Shown piece after piece: positions 1 through 7,866 of a DNA stretch of 35,668 bases (positions are counted from its first letter, which is position 1; each line of letters opens with the position of its first letter). Source of the DNA: a bacterium (GTDB lineage Bacteria; Myxococcota_A; UBA9160; UBA6930); assembly GCA_024228115.1 (NCBI GenBank), contig JAAETT010000059.1:1-35668 (forward strand), written 5' to 3'. The translations under genes and the position numbers were made by a program. The notes below the pieces were generated by a model. The model saw nothing but the letters and a program-made list of their open reading frames with translations. It did no database searches and had not been told where the DNA came from.

Positions 1-2
1 CG

Positions 3-59
3 GTCGAGCCGGGAGGGCGTTCGCCCTGGGTCAAGGACCTTTCGACCCGGAAGATCTGA
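3..59 (+). CDS. Possible 3' end of an upstream gene (partial)
   Basis: The frame beginning at base 3 is open from the window edge to a TGA at 57-59. Its codons mostly end in G or C, as in the real genes of this window, and the last residues read SPWVKDLSTRKI. Frame 2 is also open, to a TGA at 122-124, but its third positions are less GC-biased. No family can be named from 18 residues. The call rests on codon bias alone. Confidence 0.25.
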   Translation, partial: VEPGGRSPWVKDLSTRKI

Positions 60-232
60 ATCGGAATCCGGAACGGCGGGCTGCGTCGCCCCCCGGCCAA
101 ATGATCAGATTTCTACGCTTCTGAGTGAGCGTCTACAGCCATCCCCGCACGGTAGCGCGCCGGGAGTGGGCTAGTCTGCCCGCGCGGCCAGGCATGGCCC
201 GTGTCGCGTGGCTTGCACGGAGGAAGAAGCGA

Positions 233-670
233 GTGACGACCGAAGCCAACAAGCAGATCGTCGAGGAGATGTGGCAGGCCATGGGCCGGATGGATTGGGA
301 GGCATTGAAGGCCTGCCTCCATCCCGAGGTCCACTACCAGGACGTCCCGACAGAGGATCCGGGCGCCCATGGCCCGGAGAATGTCGTGAAGCGGCTTCGC
401 ATCGCCTTCGACCATCTGGCAAGCCAGGAGCAGGTGCTGCACCACATGGCGGCCGAAGGTGATGTCGTCTTCCTCGATCACACGGAAACCTGGACGTTCA
501 AGACCGGCGAGCAGGTCCAACACACCTTCGCGACCGTGCACGAAATGAAGGACGGAAAGATCTCCCTCTGGAACGACTACTGGGACGTCCAGAATTTCGT
601 CAGCCAGTTCCCCCCGTGGTTCCTCGAAAAGATGGCAGAGAGCAGCGCAGCAGACTTCGGAGGGGAATAG
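233..670 (+). CDS. NTF2-fold protein, limonene-epoxide-hydrolase-like
   Basis: A 145-residue protein of the SnoaL/NTF2 superfamily. The closest recognisable relatives are limonene-1,2-epoxide hydrolases, small cytosolic enzymes that open epoxides. The C-terminal NDYWDVQNF stretch matches the RDYFDLREF segment that carries one catalytic Asp of that family. The HTETW stretch sits roughly where the family has Arg-x-Asp, so the Arg and Asp look replaced by His and Glu; a hydrolase role is therefore not assured. The start is the GTG at 233 because GGAGG at 219-223 lies nine bases upstream. A longer in-frame reading from 125 gives an Arg-rich, atypical N-terminus. The gene stands alone, about 100 bases before the copper-efflux operon, and shares no visible function with it. 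Confidence 0.8.
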   Translation: MTTEANKQIVEEMWQAMGRMDWEALKACLHPEVHYQDVPTEDPGAHGPENVVKRLRIAFDHLASQEQVLHHMAAEGDVVFLDHTETWTFKTGEQVQHTFATVHEMKDGKISLWNDYWDVQNFVSQFPPWFLEKMAESSAADFGGE

Positions 671-750
671 GCCCGGAACCGTCTCAAGTCGCAACTCGGA
701 GCCTCCGAGACGAAACCTTGCGCCCGGGCGAGCCCGGGGATACGGTCCCT

Positions 751-767
751 ATACCCTCCAGGGGTAT
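751..767. promoter_or_regulatory. CsoR-like palindromic operator before the copper-efflux operon
   Basis: ATACCC (751-756) and GGGTAT (762-767) form a perfect inverted repeat around a five-base spacer, five bases before the first start codon of the efflux operon. Operators of the CsoR/RcnR copper-sensing family commonly have a TACCC...GGGTA core, so a copper-responsive repressor is a reasonable guess. A weak promoter could lie just upstream (TTGCGC at 718-723 and TACGGT at 741-746, 17 bases apart). That would place the palindrome over the transcription start and ribosome-binding site. No regulator gene is present in this window. Confidence 0.55.
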
Positions 768-772
768 CAGTC

Positions 773-1180
773 ATGCGGATGATTCTCCTCCAACTCGGTC
801 TAGCTCTCAGCCTGCTCGCGCGAGGTCCGTTCTGTGACGTCTTGTGTGAAGCTCCTGCCGTCGAGGTCGCAGAGGCTGCCCCGGGCCAGCATGGCATGAC
901 GGATGACGCGCCCTGCCACAGCGATTCATCGGGCGGGGCAAAGGGAAGCAAGCCGTCACCGGTGAATTCCCACGATTCCTGCTCCATCTGTGAAGACCTG
1001 ATCCTTGCCTCGATCGATCCCCCGCCGGCTGGAGCATGGATCGATCTGCGCGTTTCGAGAAGTTCCGTTCATGAATCCCCGAGCCAGGCCGCGCGGCAAC
1101 CCTTGGCGCTCTCGAGCCCACGATCGGGTCAGCCAGAACCACCCGACATCCTTCTCCTGAAGTCGACACTTCTCATCTGA
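773..1180 (+). CDS. Small exported Cys/His-containing protein heading the copper-efflux operon
   Basis: A 135-residue protein of no recognised enzyme family. A hydrophobic N-terminus (about residues 3-16) suggests export to the periplasm. It holds five cysteines (about 21, 25, 48, 70, 73) and nearby histidines, including CHS near 48-50 and HDSCSIC near 67-73. These could bind Cu(I) or Ag(I). The C-terminus is a short hydrophobic PDILLLKSTLLI run. Small proteins of this layout often precede CusC/CzcC-type genes, and some are annotated as DUF2946-like; that placement is from memory of family patterns. The ATG at 773 follows the CsoR-like palindrome, whose GGGG may serve as ribosome-binding site; ATG 779 is an alternative. 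The efflux porin gene follows after 137 bases. A metallochaperone or sensor role is inference. Confidence 0.7.
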   Translation: MRMILLQLGLALSLLARGPFCDVLCEAPAVEVAEAAPGQHGMTDDAPCHSDSSGGAKGSKPSPVNSHDSCSICEDLILASIDPPPAGAWIDLRVSRSSVHESPSQAARQPLALSSPRSGQPEPPDILLLKSTLLI

Positions 1181-1317
1181 GAAGCCGCACGCCTCGGCGC
1201 CCAGCCAAGAACGGCTGAGCCGAGGAAAGGCGCGCACCGGAATCGGTGCGCTCATGGCCTGGCTGCGACGCGCTTCGTATCGCAGTCCCGATGCGATTCG
1301 AGCTTCAAGAGAGAATC

Positions 1318-2628
1318 ATGGAAAACGCGTCACCCATCATGGCCGGTCGCGCATGGACGGGAACAGGGATCGCCGCATGGGCGTTCTGCCTTCTCCTACT
1401 TCCGGTCGGCGCCGCCGGGGAATCCGTGCCTTCACCGCTCCCGCTTGGCTGGTGTCTCGAACGGGCCGCCGCCGAGAACCCTGCGATCGCCGAGGAACGC
1501 GCCCTCGCCGATGCCGCCAGCGCACGAATCCACTACGCCGACTCACTGGAGGACCCCCGATTCCACTACGAGGCCAGCAACATCCCGACCGGCGACCTCG
1601 ATTTCGGCTCGACCCCCCTTTCGGGCCACCAATTGGGGCTCAGCCAGCGCATTCCCTTCCCGGGTGTCCTCACGAACCGCCGCAGCGCAGCCACAGAAAA
1701 CGCCCGTGCGGCGGAACACGCCCACGAAGATCGCGCAGGACGAATCGCTTCCGGAGTCGAGATCGCGTGGGCCGAACTCGGCTTCGCTCAGCGTGCACTC
1801 AAGATCACCACGCGGAACATGGAGCTTCTGAGGCAACTCGTGCAGGTTGCTGAGGCGAAGTACAGGGTCGGAACGGGCCGCCAACAAGATGTCCTCCGCG
1901 CCCAGGTCGAATTGACAGCTTTGCTCGATGAGCAGCTTGCCCGGACCTCCGCGATCGAGCGCGCATCGGCTGAGCTGAACGAACTGCTCGACCTGGAGCC
2001 TGGCAGCCGATTCCCGACGACAGAGCGCCTCCTCGACGCGTCCCCCGTGCCCGATCTGCTTGAACTCCACGCTACCCTGGAAGAAACGAATCCGAAGCTC
2101 CTCTCACTTCAGGCCAAGGTCGCGGAGGCGGAACGCATCGTCCGAACGACCGAGCTCGAGGGCTACCCGGACTTCGACTTCGGCCTGGGCTACCGCATTC
2201 GCGAAGAAGTCGAAGGGGATACGGTGGACGGCGACGATTTCTTGAGCGCGTCGGTCACGCTCCGCCTGCCGATCGATCGCTCGAAATGGAACGCGAAGAA
2301 GGCCGAAAAGCAGGCTTTGCTGCGCCGCTCGCGAGCAGCCTACCGTCGATCTCGCGGAGCGCTCTTCTCCTCTCTTCGATCGGCCCATGCCGAACTGATT
2401 CGGGCCGACTCCGAGGGCGCCCTTCTGGAAACCGGTCTGGTACCCCAGGCCCGACAGTCGCTGGAATCAAGCCGCTCCGCCTACGCCGTCGGACGGATCG
2501 AGTTCCTCAGTGTTCTCGATAGCCAGGTTCGCCTGCTGAACGCGGAGCTTCGATTGATCCGTGCCCAGGCCGATCGAAGGCAGGCCTTTGCATCCCTCGA
2601 AGCCACCGCTGGGGAGACCCTCCGATGA
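1318..2628 (+). CDS. cusC: CusC/CzcC-type outer-membrane efflux channel (TolC family)
   Basis: A 436-residue outer-membrane factor that forms the exit duct of the tripartite RND pump encoded by the next two genes. An N-terminal hydrophobic segment ending near PVGAAG is a signal peptide. The rest shows the two TolC-family repeats of long helices: an early AAAENPAIAE helix, the GLSQRIPFPG beta segment typical of heavy-metal outer-membrane factors, and a second half beginning near NPKLLSLQAKVAEAE. No lipobox cysteine is seen, unlike many CusC proteins. The frame is open from GTG 1246, but ATG 1318 is chosen because it follows an AGAGAGA purine run and gives a normal signal peptide. The TGA stop overlaps the start of the adaptor gene (ATGA), indicating translational coupling. 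Confidence 0.88.
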   Translation: MENASPIMAGRAWTGTGIAAWAFCLLLLPVGAAGESVPSPLPLGWCLERAAAENPAIAEERALADAASARIHYADSLEDPRFHYEASNIPTGDLDFGSTPLSGHQLGLSQRIPFPGVLTNRRSAATENARAAEHAHEDRAGRIASGVEIAWAELGFAQRALKITTRNMELLRQLVQVAEAKYRVGTGRQQDVLRAQVELTALLDEQLARTSAIERASAELNELLDLEPGSRFPTTERLLDASPVPDLLELHATLEETNPKLLSLQAKVAEAERIVRTTELEGYPDFDFGLGYRIREEVEGDTVDGDDFLSASVTLRLPIDRSKWNAKKAEKQALLRRSRAAYRRSRGALFSSLRSAHAELIRADSEGALLETGLVPQARQSLESSRSAYAVGRIEFLSVLDSQVRLLNAELRLIRAQADRRQAFASLEATAGETLR

Positions 2629-4010
2629 ACCAACGGATTCTTCAGATCGTTCTCGTGGGCTGCGTTGCGCTTGCAGCCGGATGGTGGGGCCGGGGCCTTT
2701 TGGCGGGGCAGCAGACGACGGATGGAAGAACCATCGAACCCGCGGACGATCGCTGCGCAGGGGGAGCCGCGCCGCTCTACTGGAAGGCACCGATGGACCC
2801 GACCTACGTTCGCGACGAGCCTGGGAAATCCCCGATGGGCATGGATCTGGTTCCTGTCTGCGCGACGGCGGGGATGGCCCGGTCGGACGGCGCCATCGAG
2901 ATCAGCCCGCAGACCATCCAGAACATCGGTGTTCGTACGGAAGAAGTGACGCGGCGAGACCTGAGCCGTTCGATCCGCGCCCTCGGACGTATCGCCTATG
3001 ACGAAACCCGCGTGACGCATGTGCATACCAAGGTCCAGGGCTGGGTCGAGGCGCTCCATGTCGATTTCGTCGGACAGCGGGTAAGGAAGGGCCAACCGCT
3101 TCTGGAGGTGTACTCACCGGAACTCGTCGCCACCCAGGAGGAGCTTCTCCTCGCCGCGCGCTACCAGGCGGCCACCCAGGACAGCCCGTTCGAGGATGTG
3201 CGCGGCAGTGGCGCTTCTCTGCAGGAAGCGACGAGACGCCGACTCGAGCTCAGGGACATCTCCGAGCGGGACATCGAGAAGCTCCTCGAGACGGGGGAAA
3301 TCAAGAAGACGCTCACTCTCTACGCGCCGACCAGCGGCATCGTCACGGATCTCGGAGTTCGTAGCGGGATGGAGGTCGGCCCCAACCAGAACCTCTACAC
3401 CATCGCCGACGTCTCGAAAGTCTGGGTACGGGCAGAGGTATACGAATACGAGCTTCCCTGGCTCTCGCTCGGCCAGACCGGAGTGGTGGAACTCTCCTAC
3501 CTGCCAGGCAAGATCCACTCCGGCCCGCTCACCTATATCTCACCGTTCCTCGATCCGAAGACGCGCACCGCCGAGGTGCGATTGGAGCTTGCGAACCCGG
3601 ACGGCGAACTTCGTCCCGAAATGTTCGGCAACACCCTGCTTCAGGGCTCACCACGGAAGGACGTGATCGCCATTCCTTCGGAGTCCGTCATTCGCTCCGG
3701 GAGAAGAAGCCTCGTCATTCGAGCGCTTGGTGAGGGTCGATTCGAACCTCGCAATGTCTCACTGGGAATGGACTCCGGTGACGGCTGGCTCGAGATCACG
3801 GATGGACTCGCGGTGGGAGACGAAATCGTCGTGTCGAGTCAGTTCCTGATCGATAGCGAGAGCAACCTCCAGGAAGCCATCCGAAAACTCCTCGTCACCT
3901 CGGAAACCGACGAGACGGAAGCCCACGAAGGAACGCGGGAGATGCCCATGGGCGGGAAGCCTCCCATGGATCACTCGGCGCCCTCCTCCCACGAGGGTGA
4001 AGGGGAGTAA
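2625..4010 (+). CDS. cusB: CusB-type periplasmic adaptor of the Cu/Ag efflux pump
   Basis: A 461-residue membrane-fusion protein linking the inner-membrane pump to the outer-membrane channel. A hydrophobic anchor or signal (residues 8-27) is followed by the metal-binding N-terminal segment: APMDP near 55-59 and KSPMGMDLVP near 68-77. Met57, Met71 and Met73 correspond in layout to the Cu/Ag-binding methionines Met49, Met64 and Met66 of E. coli CusB. Barrel-sandwich and beta-barrel regions follow, including a KVQGWVEALHVDFVGQRVRKG lipoyl-like strand and an LYAPTSGIVTDLGV half-motif. The C-terminus is rich in Met, His and acidic residues (MPMGGKPPMDH), which may be an extra metal site. The gene starts inside the cusC stop, and its stop lies just upstream of the preferred cusA start. 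Confidence 0.9.
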   Translation: MNQRILQIVLVGCVALAAGWWGRGLLAGQQTTDGRTIEPADDRCAGGAAPLYWKAPMDPTYVRDEPGKSPMGMDLVPVCATAGMARSDGAIEISPQTIQNIGVRTEEVTRRDLSRSIRALGRIAYDETRVTHVHTKVQGWVEALHVDFVGQRVRKGQPLLEVYSPELVATQEELLLAARYQAATQDSPFEDVRGSGASLQEATRRRLELRDISERDIEKLLETGEIKKTLTLYAPTSGIVTDLGVRSGMEVGPNQNLYTIADVSKVWVRAEVYEYELPWLSLGQTGVVELSYLPGKIHSGPLTYISPFLDPKTRTAEVRLELANPDGELRPEMFGNTLLQGSPRKDVIAIPSESVIRSGRRSLVIRALGEGRFEPRNVSLGMDSGDGWLEITDGLAVGDEIVVSSQFLIDSESNLQEAIRKLLVTSETDETEAHEGTREMPMGGKPPMDHSAPSSHEGEGE

Positions 4011-4014
4011 CGCT

Positions 4015-7000
4015 GTGCTGAAACGGATCGTCGAGGCCTCAGCCAACAACCCTTTCTTCGTAGCGATTGAAATCGTGACTCTCCTGGCATGGGGGGCATA
4101 CGCCGTCCTGAACACCCCGCTCGATGCCATCCCAGACCTCTCGGACATCCAGGTCATCGTGTTCACGGAAGTTCCGGGCCAGGCGCCCCAGGTCGTCGAA
4201 GATCAGGTGACCTACCCGCTGACGACCGCCATGCTGGCCGTCCCCTTTGCCAAGGTCGTTCGCGGCTATTCCTTCTTCGGTTCTTCGTTCGTCTACATCA
4301 TCTTCGAAGATGGAACCGATCTCTATTGGGCCCGCAGCCGAGTCCTGGAGGCCTTGAACTTCGTCTCCGGTCGTCTTCCCGATAGTGTCACACCGACCCT
4401 GGGCCCCGACGCGACGGGTGTAGGCTGGATCTACGAGTACGCACTCGTCGATCGAACGGGGAAGCGCGACCTTTCGGAGCTTCGTTCGATCCAGGACTGG
4501 CACCTTCGCTACGAACTCCAGTCGGTTCCAGGCGTCGCCGAAGTTGCGAGTGTGGGCGGTCACATCCGGCAGTATCAGGTCGAGCTGGACCCGAACAAGC
4601 TCGCGGCCTTCGGCATTCCTCTCCGCCAGGTGCGCCATGCCATCGAGCGCAGCAACAACGAAGTCGGAGGCAGGCTTCTCGAAATCGCGGAATCGGAATT
4701 CATGGTTCGAGGCCGCGGCTACGTACAGAGCGTTCGCGATCTGGAGGAGATCGCGATCCGTGCCGAGGCGGGTGGTACACCCATCCTGCTTCGCAACATC
4801 GCGACCGTCTCCCTGGGCCCGGAGCTGCGACGTGGCCTGACGGATCTCGATGGAGAGGGTGAAGTCGCCGCGGGAATCGTGGTCATGCGCTTCGGGGAAA
4901 ATGCGCTCCAGACGATTCAGCGCGTCAAGGCGCGTCTCGAAGAGCTGAAAGCCTCCCTCCCTGAAGGCGTCGAGATCGTTCCCGTCTACGACCGTGCGCC
5001 GCTGATCGAACGAGCCATCGCCAACCTCGAAGAGAAACTCCTGCAGCAGGGGCTCATCGTTGCGCTCATCTGTTCTGTCTTTCTCTTCCATCTTCGCAGC
5101 GCGCTGGTGGCCATCCTGATTCTTCCACTGGGCATCCTGGTCTCGTTCATCGTGATGTACCACCAGGGGATCAACGCGAACATCATGTCCCTTGGCGGCA
5201 TCGCCATCGCCATCGGGACGATGATCGATGCCGGGATCGTGATGGTCGAGAACGCCCATCGACATCTCGAAAGGGACGGCGGAAAGCGCCCTCGCAAGGA
5301 GATTCTCATCGAAGCCGCCAGCGAGGTCGGCCCATCGCTCTTCTTCTCCTTGCTCATCATCACCTTCTCCTTCCTGCCCATCTTCGCGCTGGAGGCCCAG
5401 GAGGGCCGGCTCTTCAGACCCCTCGCATTCACGAAGACCTATGCCATGGCGGGGGCGGCGTTGCTCTCGATCACGGTCGTTCCTGCACTGATGGTCTGGA
5501 TGCTTCGCGGGCGGATCCTGCCGGAGGATCGCAACCCGTTGAACCGTGCGATCCTGCGTTTCTATCGCCCGCTCCTTCGAGGTGCGCTGCAGTTTCGCTG
5601 GATCGTGCTTGGAGTCGCGCTGCTTACACTTCCCGTCGGCGTCTTCACCTGCGGGCGGCTGGGAAGCGAGTTCATGCCGCCTCTGGATGAAGGCGACCTC
5701 CTCTACATGCCCACCACGTTGCCCGGTCTCTCGATCACCAAGGCCAAGGAGATTCTCCAGCAGACGGATCGGATCATTGCGAGTTTTCCCGAGGTCGAAC
5801 GCGTCTTCGGAAAGGTAGGACGAGCCGAGACGGCTACGGATCCGGCCCCGCTCTCGATGCTCGAGACGACCATCACGCTCCGTCCTCGTGCAGAGTGGCG
5901 GGAGGGCATGACCACCCAGAAGCTCATCGCCGAACTCGATCGGGCGATCCCGTTTCCCGGTGTCACCAACGCCTGGACCATGCCGATCAAGACGCGCATC
6001 GACATGCTCTCGACGGGAATCAAGACACCGGTGGGCATCAAGATCGCCGGTCCCGAACTCCTGGAGCTCGAGCGGATCGGGCGCGAGGTGGAGGCGAAAC
6101 TCGGAAGCGTCCCGGGTACGCAGAGCGTCTTCGCAGAGCGCGTCGTCGGAGGGAACTATCTCGACATCGAGATCAACCGACCCCGGATCGCCCGCCATGG
6201 GCTCACGGTCGGAGACGTTCAGGATGTCATCCAGACCGCCATCGGCGGCATGAACGTTAGCCAGACGATCGAAGGGCTCGAGCGCTACCCCATCAATCTG
6301 CGTTACAGCCGCGAACTGCGGGATGATCTCTCGTCCCTCCGGCGTGTCTTGATCTCGACTCCGGATGGCGCCCAGATCCCACTCGGGCAGCTCGCAACGT
6401 TCGAGTTCATCAAGGGTCCGCCTTCGATCAAGACGGAAAACGCACGCCCGAACGCCTGGGTCTACATCGACCTGGAAGGCGTCGACATAGGGACCTACGT
6501 CTCGGAGGCCAAGCGGATTCTTGCGGAGAGCCTGGAGCTTCCGACCGGCTACACCCTGACCTGGAGCGGGCAGTACGAATACCTGGAACGGACTGCGCTG
6601 CGATTGCTCTTGATCGCCCCGATCACCCTCGGGATCATCTTCCTGCTGCTCTACGTCAACTTTCGGCGGATCAGCGACACCCTGATGGTGATCGGCTGCA
6701 TCCCCTTCGCCATGGTCGGAGGCGTCCTGCTCCTCTGGCTATTGGACTACGACGTCAGCGCCGCCGTCGGTGCCGGGTTCCTGGCCCTCATGGGCCTCAC
6801 CGCGGAAACAGGCGTCATCATGTTGCTCTTCCTGAACCAGGCCCGCGACCGGTTCCAGGCTGAGGAGAAGCTCCGAGACCGCTCCGATCTCTGGGATGCC
6901 ATTGTCGCCGGTGCGACCGATCGCGCGAGGCCGCTGTTGATGACCGTGGCCTCCGACGTGATCGGATTGCTTCCCATCATGTGGGGGGCGGGTACCGGGT

Positions 7001-7155
7001 CGGAGACGATGCGACGCATCGCGGCCCCGATGGTAGGCGGAGTGCTCACGGCGACGATCGCGACGCTCATCCTTCTGCCGATCGTGTATTCAGCGGTGCA
7101 TGGCTGGCGCCTGCCGCGCAAGGCCGAGGAAATCACATCGGAGCCCGGTATTTGA
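4015..7155 (+). CDS. cusA: CusA-type Cu(I)/Ag(I) RND efflux pump
   Basis: A 1,046-residue inner-membrane, proton-driven pump of the heavy-metal RND family, with twelve transmembrane segments and two large periplasmic loops. Copper/silver specificity is well supported. Met565, Met615 and Met664 (in YMPTTLPG, APLSMLETT and IDMLSTGIK) have spacings of 50 and 49, identical to the E. coli CusA triad 573/623/672. TM4 reads GGIAIAIGTMIDAGIVMVEN, with the proton-relay Asp at residue 405 as in E. coli. This is the monovalent-metal signature rather than the CzcA type. The start is GTG 4015, seven bases after AGGGGAG (4001-4007); an in-frame GTG at 3997 inside cusB would add six residues. It completes a tight cusCBA operon, and a converging gene begins 20 bases later. 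Confidence 0.95.
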   Translation: MLKRIVEASANNPFFVAIEIVTLLAWGAYAVLNTPLDAIPDLSDIQVIVFTEVPGQAPQVVEDQVTYPLTTAMLAVPFAKVVRGYSFFGSSFVYIIFEDGTDLYWARSRVLEALNFVSGRLPDSVTPTLGPDATGVGWIYEYALVDRTGKRDLSELRSIQDWHLRYELQSVPGVAEVASVGGHIRQYQVELDPNKLAAFGIPLRQVRHAIERSNNEVGGRLLEIAESEFMVRGRGYVQSVRDLEEIAIRAEAGGTPILLRNIATVSLGPELRRGLTDLDGEGEVAAGIVVMRFGENALQTIQRVKARLEELKASLPEGVEIVPVYDRAPLIERAIANLEEKLLQQGLIVALICSVFLFHLRSALVAILILPLGILVSFIVMYHQGINANIMSLGGIAIAIGTMIDAGIVMVENAHRHLERDGGKRPRKEILIEAASEVGPSLFFSLLIITFSFLPIFALEAQEGRLFRPLAFTKTYAMAGAALLSITVVPALMVWMLRGRILPEDRNPLNRAILRFYRPLLRGALQFRWIVLGVALLTLPVGVFTCGRLGSEFMPPLDEGDLLYMPTTLPGLSITKAKEILQQTDRIIASFPEVERVFGKVGRAETATDPAPLSMLETTITLRPRAEWREGMTTQKLIAELDRAIPFPGVTNAWTMPIKTRIDMLSTGIKTPVGIKIAGPELLELERIGREVEAKLGSVPGTQSVFAERVVGGNYLDIEINRPRIARHGLTVGDVQDVIQTAIGGMNVSQTIEGLERYPINLRYSRELRDDLSSLRRVLISTPDGAQIPLGQLATFEFIKGPPSIKTENARPNAWVYIDLEGVDIGTYVSEAKRILAESLELPTGYTLTWSGQYEYLERTALRLLLIAPITLGIIFLLLYVNFRRISDTLMVIGCIPFAMVGGVLLLWLLDYDVSAAVGAGFLALMGLTAETGVIMLLFLNQARDRFQAEEKLRDRSDLWDAIVAGATDRARPLLMTVASDVIGLLPIMWGAGTGSETMRRIAAPMVGGVLTATIATLILLPIVYSAVHGWRLPRKAEEITSEPGI

Positions 7156-7175
7156 AGGATGCGCCGTAGGCACGA

Positions 7176-7703
7176 TCACCCCCTCCGATCGCGGGCCCCT
7201 CGTTTGGCCCGCGCCTCCTTCGGAGCCTTTCTTGCCGGGCGCTTTCGGGCTCCCGGGCCGATCGCGGATTCGTAGCGTGCAATGAACTCCGTCACCGGTA
7301 CGCCTTGGATCGCCTCACCCACCACCTCAAGCGGCACGTCCTCGAGCTTCTTGAATCGCACGCATGACTTCCCCATATCGAGCTTCTTGCCCGTCGCCTT
7401 CCACGCCCGAACGAACCGGTCCCGATGTTCCTCATCGCTGTAGATGCACATGAGGTAGATCGACATGTGGTTCTTCTGGTTCGCCAGCGAGGCAAAAGGA
7501 AGCGGTTGCGACGGATCCGCGTGGTATCCCGCTGGATACACGCTATGCGGAACGAAGTACCCGATCATTCCGTACTGGATCCCCTCGGCATAGCCTTTGG
7601 GAAGGTTCTTCTTGATCGTCTTGCGTACCGATTCGAGCGCCTCGCGGCGATCGGCGGGGAGACTCGCGAGGTACTCGGCAACCGTTGTCGGCTTCTTGGC
7701 CAC
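7176..7703 (-). CDS. DUF1801 domain protein
   Basis: A 175-residue cytosolic protein with a single DUF1801/YdhG-like domain over residues 1-145. The typical features are visible: an opening TVAEYLASLPADRREAL helix, the central GMIGYFVP segment, a FASLANQKNHMSIYL strand, and a C-terminal motif around GKSCVRFKKLEDVPLE. The domain is widespread and its biochemical role is not settled; some members are annotated as iron chaperones. The last 25 residues are a Lys/Arg/Ala-rich tail that might bind nucleic acid or be disordered. It starts at a GTG with only a weak purine tract upstream. It lies downstream of the sigma-factor gene, but that gene has its own terminator, so it is probably a separate unit. 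Confidence 0.85.
   Translation of the reverse strand: MAKKPTTVAEYLASLPADRREALESVRKTIKKNLPKGYAEGIQYGMIGYFVPHSVYPAGYHADPSQPLPFASLANQKNHMSIYLMCIYSDEEHRDRFVRAWKATGKKLDMGKSCVRFKKLEDVPLEVVGEAIQGVPVTEFIARYESAIGPGARKRPARKAPKEARAKRGARDRRG
7190..7213 (+). terminator. Hairpin after cusA
   Basis: CGCGGGCC (7190-7197) and GGCCCGCG (7206-7213) form a perfect eight-base stem with an eight-base loop, 35 bases after the cusA stop. It lies inside the 3' coding end of the converging DUF1801 gene. No T-run follows, so it may only slow transcription or limit read-through between convergent genes. It could also be incidental in GC-rich coding sequence. Confidence 0.3.
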
Positions 7704-7811
7704 ATCGCGAGCCTACCACGGCCGGCCGGGGGCGATGTCCGACGTGCCTCGGCCGCCTGGCATCGGAGAACGTCTTCGAGCCCGAGAAGCCCGCTCTCCC
7801 TGAACGAACAA

Positions 7812-7841
7812 GACCCGGCCTGGGTTTCCCCGGGCCGGGCC
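7812..7841 (-). terminator. Terminator of the sigma-factor gene
   Basis: Read on the minus strand, GGCCCGGCC pairs with GGCCGGGTC (one G-U). An inner GGG-GAAA-CCC stem follows, capped by a GNRA-type GAAA tetraloop and separated by one C-A mismatch. TTGTTCGTTC follows, a moderate T-run for this GC content. It begins 26 bases beyond the sigma-factor stop codon and should end that transcript. Confidence 0.7.
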
Positions 7842-7866
7842 TTCAACGTGCTTGGCTTCTGCCGGC

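Noticed and set aside
4039-6198. 719-residue minus-strand open frame antisense to cusA
   Set aside because: It is out of phase with and fully inside a strongly conserved pump gene. The translation is rich in Arg, Asp, Gly and His with no domain, as expected for antisense frames in GC-rich DNA.
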